A stretch of 64,000 nt of DNA from Vallitalea longa (GTDB lineage Bacteria > Bacillota > Clostridia > Lachnospirales > Vallitaleaceae), in NCBI RefSeq assembly GCF_027923465.1, contig NZ_BRLB01000001.1:248001-312000 (forward strand), written 5' to 3'. This document shows, piece after piece, positions 7,699 to 17,063 of the stretch (the stretch's first letter is position 1; every line of letters starts with the position of its first letter). The position numbers were made by a program, and so were the translations under genes. Below the pieces are notes generated by a model. That model was not told the origin of the DNA. It did not search any database and saw only the letters and a list, made by a program, of their open reading frames with translations.

Positions 7699-9522
7699 CT
7701 AATATCCTAATTCATCAAGAATCTTCTGCTTTTTATCTACGTATTCTTTAACATATCCTTCAGCTTCCATTTCTGGACGTCCTGCACAATAATCCACAAC
7801 TACTATTTGTGCCTGACCTTCGTCATAATTATCTTCTATATCTTGGGATGGCAGTAATTTATAATAAAAAATATCTGAATGTCCCATACCAACTTCGGTT
7901 CTGCTTTCAAACAATATGTCTTCTTCAGTTGCCTCATCTGAGAACTCGAATATATCAATACCATGCTTTGGTTCATTAGATAATAATACTTTCTCATTTC
8001 CCTTATCATCTATTGATACTATTTCATTCCCCCCATTTCCAATCATAGTATGAATCCTTACACCCGGTTCATGAGTCAATATAATATATTCATTGCTACT
8101 ATCATTATGAATAATGTCCAATGCGGGTCGATCCGTAATTTGCATCAGTCTATCATCTCTCAACACATAATACCCTGCTTCTCCATAGAATTCACAGTCT
8201 TTTACATATTTTATACTTCTTCCTTCATAGGGCTCGTTGGGTATATCTTGTGACACACTATAGGAATCGATTATATCAGCATCATCTGCCCTGATACACA
8301 TAATTTTTGTCATTGATTCATTAATTGTTTCCGTTATCAAACACTTACCCTCAAAAGATAGAATACTTGTATCAACCTCAAGAGAATGAAACCTTATCTC
8401 CTGATTATCAATATAATAATATCCATCCTTCCCTTCTACCACCATTACATTTTGTGATATAAAGTAATTGCCATTCTCAAAAGGATAAAAAGCAAATTCA
8501 TTCTCTCTTAGATTAGATATAGTCTCTGAGACCTCACCCTCCCTAACAGCAAGTAATTTTGATTGCTTTTCTTCTCTATCTATCTCAAAAATGTAATCCA
8601 CTTCATCTATTGACATACCATATTCATAATCCCATGAAAAATACTCATTAGCATCTCTTGTCAATACTAGAGTCTCATCTAAAGTATTTTTATCAATTCT
8701 ATAAAGATAAACCTTATCTTCATCAAAACCCTTTGCATAAAAATAATCCACATTATTATCAGTACTTATAGTGTCTTTAATATTTCCTATTTCAGAGCTA
8801 AGGGTATCTACATCCAAAATCCTTTTATGAATCTTATCATCCTCTTCAATGACATATGTAGGAGATATAACACCTTCAGACCCTCTAATCAATTCCTCAA
8901 CAGAAAAATATCCTTTTTCAATAAAGAAACGTGCCATATTATAAGTCCAATTATCATTACGATAATATGTCAATGTCAAAAATCTAGTAGTCAATGTGAC
9001 AGCTGTATATCTAGTGAAAGTAATATTCTCACTGAATGATTTCGCTTCTTCTTCAGTTGCAATACTCTCAGTCCATTGGTCGTCATCAGCTTGTACACGT
9101 CTTAGAAAAAGTGCATATTGTTCAAAAGTGATATCCATTGAACTACCGTATTTCGTTCCACTGATTCCTTTGGTCAATCCACTCTCATATAACCAACCTA
9201 CGTATGGGTCAGCCCACTCGGGTACATCATCAAATGGATGGGACCACTCTCCAGCAAGTGCTTGTTCTTCTTCTGACAGTAGCCTTACTAACATAACTGC
9301 CGCTTCAACTCTTTTTAATCCTCTGTCCAATTCAAATCCATTGGAAGTGCCTTTGAACAATCCTAGAGTTTTTAGCATTTCTGCCTGTTTCTCACCATCA
9401 TCGATTATTCCTTCTGTATGAACTCCCTTTATGGTTTCTTCACCAACTTCTGTAGTTTCGGCAAATATTTGATTACTGGACAATAATACTAAAATAATTA
9501 TCGTTGATAAAATTCTTTTCAT
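7699..9522 (-). CDS. SLH-domain surface protein with a large unknown C-terminal region
   Basis: A 607-residue secreted protein. A signal peptide (about residues 1-21, cleaved near IFAETTE) is followed by S-layer homology repeats at roughly residues 40-150 (FELDRGLKRVEAAVMLVRLL, HPFDDVPEWADPYVGWLYESG, DITFEQYALFLRRV), which bind pyruvylated wall polymers and anchor the protein to the surface. The remaining 450 residues are beta-rich and acidic with repeated Tyr/Asp strands (YFYAKGFDEDKVYLYRID and similar) resembling the DUF5050/propeller-like domains often found behind SLH domains; function unknown. The start has GGAGAG upstream. No operon partner. Confidence 0.82.
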   Translation of the reverse strand: MKRILSTIIILVLLSSNQIFAETTEVGEETIKGVHTEGIIDDGEKQAEMLKTLGLFKGTSNGFELDRGLKRVEAAVMLVRLLSEEEQALAGEWSHPFDDVPEWADPYVGWLYESGLTKGISGTKYGSSMDITFEQYALFLRRVQADDDQWTESIATEEEAKSFSENITFTRYTAVTLTTRFLTLTYYRNDNWTYNMARFFIEKGYFSVEELIRGSEGVISPTYVIEEDDKIHKRILDVDTLSSEIGNIKDTISTDNNVDYFYAKGFDEDKVYLYRIDKNTLDETLVLTRDANEYFSWDYEYGMSIDEVDYIFEIDREEKQSKLLAVREGEVSETISNLRENEFAFYPFENGNYFISQNVMVVEGKDGYYYIDNQEIRFHSLEVDTSILSFEGKCLITETINESMTKIMCIRADDADIIDSYSVSQDIPNEPYEGRSIKYVKDCEFYGEAGYYVLRDDRLMQITDRPALDIIHNDSSNEYIILTHEPGVRIHTMIGNGGNEIVSIDDKGNEKVLLSNEPKHGIDIFEFSDEATEEDILFESRTEVGMGHSDIFYYKLLPSQDIEDNYDEGQAQIVVVDYCAGRPEMEAEGYVKEYVDKKQKILDELGY

Positions 9523-9599
9523 AATTCTCTCCCCATTCTTTTCAACTATATTATATACTTATCTTCCAAACTATTCCATATTGTTTATAGACATAAATA

Positions 9600-9629
9600 A
9601 AAACTTCTCCCATAAAAAGGAGAAGTTTT
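9600..9629 (-). terminator. Rho-independent terminator of the sugar-acid operon
   Basis: Arms AAAACTTCTCC (9600-9610) and GGAGAAGTTTT (9619-9629) with an 8-base loop form an 11-bp stem followed by T residues on both strands. It lies 29 bp after the deoR-type stop codon. Confidence 0.9.
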
Positions 9630-9657
9630 TAGTTTGGTACAAGCATATATTTTTTAG

Positions 9658-10413
9658 TTAAGACCACTTGATCTTAGTCTTCACAGTTTTTATATAATCA
9701 ATATATTTCTCATCAGGTTTCTTATTGGTGAACAGATAATCGAAATCACCTATATCTCCAAATGAAAATGGATATATCTGATTGAATTTGGTATCATCCA
9801 CCATAGCGAAATTCAATCTGCTCCTACTGATGATTTTTCGCTTGATATCACATTCAGGCAATGTTCTATTGGATAATCCATTTTCTAGAGAAACACCACT
9901 TGCAGTAATGAATGATTTATCAAAATAGAAATCATCGATGAATCTCATTGCAGCATCACCAGTTGCTGATATAGTTTTTCTGTTTACACTACCCGGTATC
10001 ATTATTAGGTTAACATCCAAATCTGTATCAATAACTTTTATAGCGAACAAAAGATTGTTAGTGACTATAGTCAAATCTTTTTTTGATTCCATAATTTCAG
10101 CCAGATGCATATGAGTTGTACCTGAATCAACAAATATGGTATCCCTATCTTTTATATAAGGTTCCGCTAAATCTGAAATTAAGATCTTTTTATCTGAAAG
10201 ATGGTCAATCCTTGCTTTTATATTAATCAGATTATCATTAATATTCGCTGTTACATATCCGTATTCTTTTTGTATCTTGTCATCGGACAATAATTGATTG
10301 ATATATCTTCTTACTGTACTCTCAGAAAGTTTGAAGACCTCCATCAATTCTTGAACTTTTACTTCTTTGTTCTTAAAAATATATTCTTCTACTTCAGTAA
10401 TTTTTTTCGCCAA
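9658..10413 (-). CDS. DeoR family transcriptional regulator
   Basis: A 251-residue DeoR-type repressor. Residues 1-55 are the winged helix (EVEEYIFKNKEVKVQELMEVFKLSESTVRRYINQL). The C-terminal domain has the sugar-phosphate sensor features of the family: DTIFVDSGTTHMHLAEIM, LTIVTNNLLFA, MIPGSVNRKT. Such regulators respond to phosphorylated sugars or sugar acids. As last gene of the operon with the PdxA2-type dehydrogenase, kinase and KdgT-type permease it very likely senses a phosphorylated four-carbon acid from that pathway. A candidate operator is the inverted repeat at 13764-13780. Confidence 0.92.
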   Translation of the reverse strand: MAKKITEVEEYIFKNKEVKVQELMEVFKLSESTVRRYINQLLSDDKIQKEYGYVTANINDNLINIKARIDHLSDKKILISDLAEPYIKDRDTIFVDSGTTHMHLAEIMESKKDLTIVTNNLLFAIKVIDTDLDVNLIMIPGSVNRKTISATGDAAMRFIDDFYFDKSFITASGVSLENGLSNRTLPECDIKRKIISRSRLNFAMVDDTKFNQIYPFSFGDIGDFDYLFTNKKPDEKYIDYIKTVKTKIKWS

Positions 10414-10502
10414 ACACTCACACCCTGACCTTTAGAGATTCCTCAAAACATATTGGTATTATATCACCAAATGTTTTAACAATCAAGCATGTAACAATCT
10501 CT

Positions 10503-11492
10503 TTAGTTAGTCAGTTTATCAGCTAGTTTTATGGCATTTACCATACTTATGGAATTGGCTATTCCTTTGCCTGCTATATCGAATGCTGTTCCATGGTCCA
10601 CAGAAGTTCGCAATACCGATAGTCCTGCAGAAGTATTCACACCTGATTCGAATGCATACATTTTGAAAGGAATATGTCCTTGGTCATGATACATTGCTAC
10701 AACGATGTCAAATTCACCTTTGATGCCTCTGTAGAATACTGTATCAGGTGGAATAGGTCCTACAACGTTGAGATGTTTCATTTCCTCAATTGCAGGAGTT
10801 ATTATTTTTTCTTCTTGATTTCCGAACAAACCATTTTCACTTGAATGAGGGTTGATTCCTGCAACAGCTATTCTAGGTTCTCTCTTCAATATTTTTTTCA
10901 TATTATCATGTGCAAGTTCTATAACTTTCTTGACACGATCTTTTGACAATGTTTTAATTGCATCTTCAAGAGATACGTGCGTAGACACATGAATGATAGA
11001 TAGCTTTTCATCATATAGATGCATAGCATAATCTTTAGTTCCGCATTGTGTAGCGAATATTTCTGTGTGACCAGGAAAATTGTGACCAGCCATGTGCAAA
11101 GCTTCTTTATTGATTGGTGCAGTTGTTACAGCCCTAGCTTTTTCATCCTTAACATGTTGTATAGCCGAGATTATATACTCATAAGCTGCATGTCCACACA
11201 TACTACTTAACTGGCCTATATTATATTTTTCCATTTCAATATTATCAAAATCCAATACATTAAGTATCTCACTTGAATAATTTGCTTCTTCTATTGTATC
11301 TATCTTATTTAATTCATATCCAGTAATACCAATTCTATCTTTTATCATTGATAGTACTTTCATATCACCGAATACAACAACTGGTATTTTATTTACATCT
11401 TTATCCTTGAAACAGCTTAATATGATTTCTGGCCCTATACCAGCAGGGTCTCCCATTGTCAAAATGATTGGTTTAACTTTCATTACTCTCAC
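10503..11492 (-). CDS. pdxA2: PdxA2-type dehydrogenase (D-threonate/D-erythronate 4-phosphate dehydrogenase)
   Basis: A 329-residue PdxA-fold oxidative decarboxylase: MGDPAGIGPEIIL at the N-terminus, TAPINKEALHMAGHNFPGHTE near 130, GINPHSSENGLFG near 213, and the metal-binding YHDQGHIPFK near 268. Classical PdxA acts in vitamin B6 synthesis; the PdxA2 branch, encoded beside a DUF1537 kinase, oxidises and decarboxylates D-threonate or D-erythronate 4-phosphate to dihydroxyacetone phosphate. The kinase gene immediately upstream overlaps it by 4 bp (ATGA), so the catabolic role is favoured over B6 synthesis. Which epimer is the substrate cannot be read. Confidence 0.9.
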   Translation of the reverse strand: MRVMKVKPIILTMGDPAGIGPEIILSCFKDKDVNKIPVVVFGDMKVLSMIKDRIGITGYELNKIDTIEEANYSSEILNVLDFDNIEMEKYNIGQLSSMCGHAAYEYIISAIQHVKDEKARAVTTAPINKEALHMAGHNFPGHTEIFATQCGTKDYAMHLYDEKLSIIHVSTHVSLEDAIKTLSKDRVKKVIELAHDNMKKILKREPRIAVAGINPHSSENGLFGNQEEKIITPAIEEMKHLNVVGPIPPDTVFYRGIKGEFDIVVAMYHDQGHIPFKMYAFESGVNTSAGLSVLRTSVDHGTAFDIAGKGIANSISMVNAIKLADKLTN

Positions 11493-12739
11493 CTCAAATA
11501 ATCTAATATATCACTAAATGTTTCTTTGTTACCGAAAGCTCCCGCCTTAGTTACTACATGTATATCGCAGTACTTTTCATGTACGAATCTTCCCATAGGT
11601 ATCGCTGGAAGAACTTCGTCAATTATCTTCATGCCTTCGATATTGAGATAATTGGCTATTTTAATTAATGTATCACCACCTGTAATGAATAACCCCGATA
11701 AATCATTGCTTGCTTCATTTAATATTTCACCTGTAATCTCACCTAATCCTTTTGCGATGAAATCACTGGTTTCGTACTTATTAAGACCTTTTTCTTCTGC
11801 ATATTCACATGCTGTTTGTATGTCTTTCTTATCTTTTGCAGTACGTATGACGATATCTTTCTTATCATTTATCAACTGTAGAATATTCTGTAGAATTTTC
11901 TCTTTTCTATCATCTTCAAAAAAATCTTGTATAGAAATATCAATTATATCAAAATCATGACTTGTGTAAGCATAAATGATTTGTTCTCTTGTAACATCAC
12001 TAACACTTCCTATTATCGATAATATTGATTTACGTATCTTCAATTGAAAAGCATCCGTAATATATTCAGCAAGTCCTGCTGTCCCTACAATAATAAACTG
12101 TGAGTCGAGCTTGGATATCATTTCAGAAAGCATTTTCAGATCAATGTCAGACTCTGCATCAAAAACTACAATTTCAGTTCCTTCATTTCTTAGTTCTATA
12201 AGTTTTTCTAAGAGTTTTTCTTCTGTATAATCGTAGTCCTTAGTAATGACTTCAACTTTCCTCTGACATTGATTAGCAATTATATCTGGAATATATGATT
12301 GATTCACAGGTGTTTTCGGGTCTTTGGCTATTTCTGTTTCCTGTAAAAACTTACCATTAACTTTTACATGACCCTCTATGGTTTTTCTACCATTAGAAGG
12401 TAATGCAGGGATTACAACAGCAAAATCGTATCCCATACCCTGCATGCATCCATCAATCTCAGACCCAATATTACCTCTGAATGTGGAATCTAATTTCTTA
12501 TACACCAATACATTATCTAATTGTTTTATTTTCTTAGATATTTTATATACTTTTTCATATGCGGTAACCTTATCATCAAATCTACTTTCTGTATCAAATA
12601 CTACTACATCATTATCTGTTATATTACTCATCAATTCATTGATATTAGTTGTAACAACAGTTTGCAATCCTTTCTTAGCAAATTGGACTCCTGTATCATT
12701 TGAACCAGTAAAATCGTCTGCAATTATAGCCAACTTCAT
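11489..12739 (-). CDS. dtnK: Four-carbon acid sugar kinase (DUF1537 family)
   Basis: A 416-residue cytosolic kinase of the four-carbon acid sugar family. The N-terminal substrate domain begins KLAIIADDFTGSNDTGVQFAK and contains KKLDSTFRGNIGSEIDG near 88; the C-terminal nucleotide-binding domain has SIIGSVSDVTREQI near 240 and LFITGGDTLIKIAN near 358, followed by VTKAGAFGN. Family members phosphorylate D-threonate, D-erythronate or related acids at O4; the PdxA2-type partner downstream then decarboxylates the product. The start has GGAGG 7 bases before ATG. A perfect hairpin separates it from the permease gene. Substrate choice is inferred from context; other DUF1537 kinases act on 3-oxo-tetronates. 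Confidence 0.88.
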   Translation of the reverse strand: MKLAIIADDFTGSNDTGVQFAKKGLQTVVTTNINELMSNITDNDVVVFDTESRFDDKVTAYEKVYKISKKIKQLDNVLVYKKLDSTFRGNIGSEIDGCMQGMGYDFAVVIPALPSNGRKTIEGHVKVNGKFLQETEIAKDPKTPVNQSYIPDIIANQCQRKVEVITKDYDYTEEKLLEKLIELRNEGTEIVVFDAESDIDLKMLSEMISKLDSQFIIVGTAGLAEYITDAFQLKIRKSILSIIGSVSDVTREQIIYAYTSHDFDIIDISIQDFFEDDRKEKILQNILQLINDKKDIVIRTAKDKKDIQTACEYAEEKGLNKYETSDFIAKGLGEITGEILNEASNDLSGLFITGGDTLIKIANYLNIEGMKIIDEVLPAIPMGRFVHEKYCDIHVVTKAGAFGNKETFSDILDYLR

Positions 12740-12759
12740 GTTTATTCCTCCTTAATACC

Positions 12760-12796
12760 AAGAAAGAACCAAACTCATCAATACAGGTTCTTTCTT
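12760..12796 (-). other. Intra-operon hairpin between kdgT-type and kinase genes
   Basis: AAGAAAGAACC (12760-12770) and GGTTCTTTCTT (12786-12796) are perfect inverted repeats with a 15-base loop. No U-tract follows on the minus strand (GGTATTAAGG comes next), so full termination is unlikely; an RNA stability or processing site is more plausible. Confidence 0.55.
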
Positions 12797-12807
12797 AGTA
12801 ACATCTT

Positions 12808-13743
12808 CTACTTGTCCTTTTTCTTCATTCTTTTTCTAATAAACGAAGTAAAGACAGGTGTCAATAATGCAGTAGTTATGGTTGATGCAGCAACTTGAGC
12901 AGTCGCGACACTAGCAACGGCCGCTAATGAAGGGTCTGCGATAGCAACAGCTTCTGGTGTACCAACAGCATTACCTGCTGTACTTGAAGCAGCTGCACCA
13001 GCGATTCCATTTCCTCCAGATGCTCTGTCAGCCAATACATTAAATATACCACCAATAACTGTAGTCATTATACCAAGTAAGATACCTGCGAATCCTGCCT
13101 TAATAATAGTTGCAAAATTAAGTCCAGCTCCTAGAGCGAAAGCAAAAAATGGAATCAATACTGGTCCGCCTTTTTTTAGGAACTCTCTCATATCTTGATC
13201 GAGATTACCGATTATCATACCTAGTACTATTGGTACAATAACTCCTACTAGAGTTATAAATGGTATACTTGCAATACCTGCAGTACCAAGTGCGATCATT
13301 GTAAGGAATGGTCCATCATTGATGGATATGACAGAAATTGCTCCTACATCTGTTTCATCTCCGAATTCACCAACTAATGCAGCATACAATCCACCATTGG
13401 TATTAGTCATGGCTGCAATTATCGCTAATGATGATAAACCGAAGAAACCATTAGCAGGAAACAGCTTAGATACCAACAAACCTATTCCAACACCAATTGC
13501 AAATTTCGTTAATGTTATTGCTGACCCTCTGACGATTGCTTTTGGTGCTGCTTTGAAATTCAAGCCGGCACCCATACAGAATAGAAATACTCCAATCATT
13601 GGTCCAGCTCCTGTTGCTATAGCAGTTGTAAATCCCCCGATTTTCAATGAAGCTGGGAAAAAAGTGTTGATTATGGCTCCAATAAGTAATGGAATTACCA
13701 TCATGCCACCAGGAATCTTCTCAATACTCTTTTTAATCTTCAT
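12808..13743 (-). CDS. 2-keto-3-deoxygluconate permease family (KdgT) transporter
   Basis: A 311-residue membrane protein with about ten hydrophobic segments and the KdgT family signature: [20 protein letters not shown] at the N-terminus, [20 protein letters not shown] near 113, and the Gly/Ala-rich [20 protein letters not shown] near 246. Known KdgT imports 2-keto-3-deoxygluconate with protons. Here it is the first gene of an operon for four-carbon sugar acids, so it probably imports threonate/erythronate or a similar acid; this is inference from context. A TTGACA/TAAAAT promoter lies upstream. Confidence 0.88.
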   Translation of the reverse strand: MKIKKSIEKIPGGMMVIPLLIGAIINTFFPASLKIGGFTTAIATGAGPMIGVFLFCMGAGLNFKAAPKAIVRGSAITLTKFAIGVGIGLLVSKLFPANGFFGLSSLAIIAAMTNTNGGLYAALVGEFGDETDVGAISVISINDGPFLTMIALGTAGIASIPFITLVGVIVPIVLGMIIGNLDQDMREFLKKGGPVLIPFFAFALGAGLNFATIIKAGFAGILLGIMTTVIGGIFNVLADRASGGNGIAGAAASSTAGNAVGTPEAVAIADPSLAAVASVATAQVAASTITTALLTPVFTSFIRKRMKKKDK

Positions 13744-13763
13744 ACTGTTCTCCTTTCAAGATG

Positions 13764-13821
13764 CATTCATTTTTTGAATGGTTTATGATAATATTTTAAT
13801 ATAATTTGACTATGTTGTCAA
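13764..13821 (-). promoter_or_regulatory. Promoter and candidate DeoR operator of the sugar-acid operon
   Basis: On the minus strand TTGACA (complement of 13816-13821) and TAAAAT (13793-13798) are 17 bp apart. Between the expected start site and the gene is the perfect inverted repeat CATTCA-N5-TGAATG (13764-13780), well placed for a repressor. The rest of the 13744-14002 gap shows nothing else. Confidence 0.65.
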
Positions 13822-14002
13822 TGTGTTTTTTAAATATCTCAGTAAAAGAGACCAAAAAAATATCTCTCAAAGCTTTATTTTCTACAATTTAACGAATCTT
13901 AGTATATAAATATTTTCTTTTCAATAATTAATAAATTATAAAGAGTTACGTCTTACATAAGATTTCAAAAGAAAATAGTAAGTAGAGTTTTACTAACTAA
14001 TG

Positions 14003-14052
14003 CAAAAAAATGAGATAAGAATTCGACCAAATAGTCATATCCTATCTCATTG
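14003..14052 (-). terminator. Terminator of the aminoethylphosphonate operon
   Basis: AATGAGATA (14009-14017) pairs with TATCTCATT (14043-14051); on the minus strand the stem is followed by TTTTTTT. It lies about 70 bp after the phnX stop codon. Confidence 0.8.
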
Positions 14053-14120
14053 CTTATCATACTTATATGCAATTTTTTGAACTTATCAATAATCTTACCT
14101 TTAGTTACGATTATTCTCTA

Positions 14121-14945
14121 TCAAGCTCTAAATGCATATGTACGTTTGCCTTCCGTAATCAATCTGTCAATCTTTTCTATTAGCATAGGTAGATCTTTCA
14201 TAGTCTCAATAACAAAATCCGCTCCTGCTTCAATATATTGTTTCTTCACATTAGCCATTCTGCTTTCTCTATCCGTTTCATCAAGTCTCATATAGTCTTC
14301 ATAAGAAAGACCCATCTGAGAACTTCCAACTATAACACCTACAGACCACACACCAGCATTGAAGCCTTCTTTTATATCTGCTATGGTGTCTCCTACCTTA
14401 ATCACTTTCCATGGTGCTGATAATTTAAGAACTTCCATATTCTTGTATATCATATATGGATATGGCCTTCCTATAGAATGAGTGGAATCAGGCGTTATGT
14501 AACAGTCTGGACTATACCCCTTATCCTTTGCACATTTTACTACTATTTCCATCATAGAATCTGTATAACCTGTAGTAGAACCTATTTTCAACCCCATTTC
14601 TCTTATTGTTTCTATAGTTTCAATTACTCCTGTAATGGGATCAGTATATTTATGTAATGATGACATCAGCATTGGCTTGAACTCTTCATATAGAGTATCT
14701 ACATCCTGTTCATCATATTCACAGCCATGTTTTTCTTTCCAAGCACTTCTTATTCTAGGCATCCCAAGCATAGCTTTTATATGGTCCCTTTTCAACATTC
14801 CCATGGGCTTTCTCGCCTCTTCTTGTGTTACCTCTATACCAGCACTATGAAATATTTCCAGAAATACGTTAACAGGAGCAAAGCAACCAAAATCAACAGT
14901 GGTTCCAGCCCAATCCAAAATAATGCCTTCAATATTTTTCAACAT
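14121..14945 (-). CDS. phnX: Phosphonoacetaldehyde hydrolase (phosphonatase)
   Basis: A 274-residue HAD-superfamily enzyme that cleaves phosphonoacetaldehyde to acetaldehyde and phosphate. The nucleophile motif is ILDWAGTTVD (Asp11), followed in the cap by MGMLKRDHIKAML, where Lys52 is the Schiff-base lysine of the family, then GSTTGYTD and KVGDTIADIKEGFNAG. The start at 14945 is chosen because GGAGGG lies 6 bases upstream and only 2 bases separate it from the phnW stop; an earlier in-frame ATG at 14981 would overlap phnW without a site. It completes the pathway begun by PhnW. Confidence 0.95.
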   Translation of the reverse strand: MLKNIEGIILDWAGTTVDFGCFAPVNVFLEIFHSAGIEVTQEEARKPMGMLKRDHIKAMLGMPRIRSAWKEKHGCEYDEQDVDTLYEEFKPMLMSSLHKYTDPITGVIETIETIREMGLKIGSTTGYTDSMMEIVVKCAKDKGYSPDCYITPDSTHSIGRPYPYMIYKNMEVLKLSAPWKVIKVGDTIADIKEGFNAGVWSVGVIVGSSQMGLSYEDYMRLDETDRESRMANVKKQYIEAGADFVIETMKDLPMLIEKIDRLITEGKRTYAFRA

Positions 14946-14947
14946 AT

Positions 14948-16039
14948 CTATCCCTCCATGTATGTACTGATTATTTTGCATAATCTTCTTATATCTACTT
15001 CGTATATTTCCTCTATATTACCTATTCTGAATGTGTCTTCATCAGTCAGTTTTCCTGGGTATATTATGAAACCTCTTTCTTTTATATATTTATAAAAATC
15101 GTCAAAATCGAATCTGTCACTTGGAAATAGGAAGGTGGTTATTATAGGAGATTGCAATTCATCTGTAATGTATGCTTTTATACCGAAGCTGCTAAGCTGA
15201 TCTCTAAGAATCTCATTATTCCTGCAGTATCTAGCATATCTCTCTTCTACACCGCCTTCTTCAAATAACTCGTCAAGAGCTTTGGAAAAAGCTGCGACAA
15301 CGTGAGTAGGTGAAGTATAACGCCATTTTCCATCCTTGTTCATAACGACCCATTGGTCATATAAATCCATTACCAGACTGGATGATTTACCTTGTGTCCC
15401 TATTAATTTATCAGTTTTGGCAATTACAAATCCGAATCCTGGAACTCCTTGTATGCATTTGTTGGCACTGCTTATCAAGAAATCAATACCCATCTTCTCA
15501 ATATCCATAGGTATTCCTCCGAAGCTGCTCATTGCATCAACAATGAACGTTATATCATTGTCGTTACATAGCTTAGCCATATCTTCTATGGGATTCAATA
15601 TACCAGTAGTGGTTTCACAGTGAACCATAGCTATATGAGTTATATCTGTGTCTGTCTCTATTAGTTTTCTAACCTTGTTTACATTAGGTATGATATGGTA
15701 ATCAGTTCTATATACACTGTAATCAAGTGACATTCTGTTCCCCATCTCTACCATTCTTTCACCATATGCACCATTGACGATAAACAAACATTTGCCATCT
15801 TGGCTGACTGCACTATTGAGTGTAGCTTCTACTGCGAAGGAACCACTTCCTTGCAATAAAACAGTTGTATAATCTTCTTCTGATAAATGAGCAACAGATA
15901 ATAATTGTTTCCTGATCTTTTGTGTTATCATCTTGTAATCGTTGTCCCATGTACAACGGTCCACAAGCATCTGATTCTTTACTTCATCGGAAGTACTTAA
16001 TGGTCCTGGTGTTAATAATTTGCAAATACTCATATTCAT
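14948..16039 (-). CDS. phnW: 2-aminoethylphosphonate:pyruvate transaminase
   Basis: A 363-residue class V PLP aminotransferase transferring the amino group of 2-aminoethylphosphonate to pyruvate, giving phosphonoacetaldehyde and alanine. The N-terminal LLTPGPLSTSDEVKNQML and LLQGSGSFAVEA are typical, and ISSANKCIQGVPGFGF carries the PLP lysine, Lys194, the same number as in characterised PhnW. Length matches the family (about 365). It lies 19 bp after the binding protein gene and directly before phnX, so uptake and both degradation steps are in one operon. Confidence 0.96.
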   Translation of the reverse strand: MNMSICKLLTPGPLSTSDEVKNQMLVDRCTWDNDYKMITQKIRKQLLSVAHLSEEDYTTVLLQGSGSFAVEATLNSAVSQDGKCLFIVNGAYGERMVEMGNRMSLDYSVYRTDYHIIPNVNKVRKLIETDTDITHIAMVHCETTTGILNPIEDMAKLCNDNDITFIVDAMSSFGGIPMDIEKMGIDFLISSANKCIQGVPGFGFVIAKTDKLIGTQGKSSSLVMDLYDQWVVMNKDGKWRYTSPTHVVAAFSKALDELFEEGGVEERYARYCRNNEILRDQLSSFGIKAYITDELQSPIITTFLFPSDRFDFDDFYKYIKERGFIIYPGKLTDEDTFRIGNIEEIYEVDIRRLCKIISTYMEG

Positions 16040-16058
16040 TTCACTCCTATTAATTTTA

Positions 16059-17036
16059 TTAATTCGCTTTCTTGAAAAATTTCTGATGTTCTTCTAGAAG
16101 ATCAACGGTCAATGGTTCACCAAATTCTTTTGGATTCTCAGGATTATTGGAAGCATCCACTTGTTCGCCATCATATAGAGCTACTGGATAGTATTCTATC
16201 AACTTGGAACGGGCTTCTTTTATTATGGTTTCTGCCATTTTCATAGCTAATTCTTCTGTGTCTTCATTTCCTTTCTTCACTACGGCTATTGATTCAGTAA
16301 GTGAAAAATTGCCTTCCTTTGGATCTATATATTTGATAGGTTTACCTTCCATGCTGTCTTGTACAGCTTGATGTCTTAATCCGAATCCTGCTGCAACTTC
16401 TCCTACTCTAACTTTTTTTATAGGACCCGAACCAGAACTTTCTATATGAGCACCACAATTTTCTACTAATGCCTTAGTCACATCTAAGCCCTCATCTTCA
16501 CCATATTCATTAATGATTGATAGTATCATCAACCATGCTGTTGATGAATCCATAATGCTGGGTACGGATACCAAATCTTTGTATTCAGGTTTAGTCAGTT
16601 CCTTGATGGATTGAGGTAATTGCAATCCTTTCTCACTCATTACTTCAGTATTGACGAATATAGCCCCTGTATTGGCAAGTATAGGTGTATAATACTTAGG
16701 GTACGATAATAATGAATTAGTCTCGAAATTCAGTTCCTTGAACATATCATGCTCTTTCTGGGAGCTTTCGATAAAATATGAACTCATAGTAATCAGGTCA
16801 GCTTCTATCTTATCTCCTTCAACCATTAGTTTACCTCCAAGTTCCGATGTTCCCATGCCTTGGAGTATATAATCATCTTGATAGCCGGCTTTATCTAGAA
16901 CTTCCTTCATTACTTCTATAGCTTCTTCGTCTGCATTAGTGTAGATTACGACTTGTTCTGTTTTCTTCCCGCAGCCAGCTAATACCAGCATTACCATTAA
17001 TAGAGTAACACCTATTAATAATTTTCTTATATTCAT
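16059..17036 (-). CDS. 2-aminoethylphosphonate ABC transporter, substrate-binding lipoprotein
   Basis: A 325-residue lipoprotein (lipobox LVLAGC, Cys22) of the Fe3+/small-anion type periplasmic-binding fold: VVIYTNADEEAIEVMKEVL at the N-terminus, TPILANTGAIFVNTEVM, VGEVAAGFGLRHQA and KKGNEDTEELAMKMAETII. Members encoded between a fused permease and phnW are annotated as aminoethylphosphonate binders. Context gives the substrate: the ATPase and permease are directly upstream and phnW/phnX directly downstream. An iron-binding role is the main alternative on sequence alone, but the neighbourhood argues against it. Confidence 0.9.
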   Translation of the reverse strand: MNIRKLLIGVTLLMVMLVLAGCGKKTEQVVIYTNADEEAIEVMKEVLDKAGYQDDYILQGMGTSELGGKLMVEGDKIEADLITMSSYFIESSQKEHDMFKELNFETNSLLSYPKYYTPILANTGAIFVNTEVMSEKGLQLPQSIKELTKPEYKDLVSVPSIMDSSTAWLMILSIINEYGEDEGLDVTKALVENCGAHIESSGSGPIKKVRVGEVAAGFGLRHQAVQDSMEGKPIKYIDPKEGNFSLTESIAVVKKGNEDTEELAMKMAETIIKEARSKLIEYYPVALYDGEQVDASNNPENPKEFGEPLTVDLLEEHQKFFKKAN

Positions 17037-17063
17037 GGTTTCATTCTCCTTTTGATTTATGTT

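Noticed and set aside
13319-13777. 152-codon plus-strand frame opposite the KdgT-type gene
   Set aside because: Antisense shadow: Pro/Ala/Ile-rich, no ribosome site, and the minus strand has a clear family protein.
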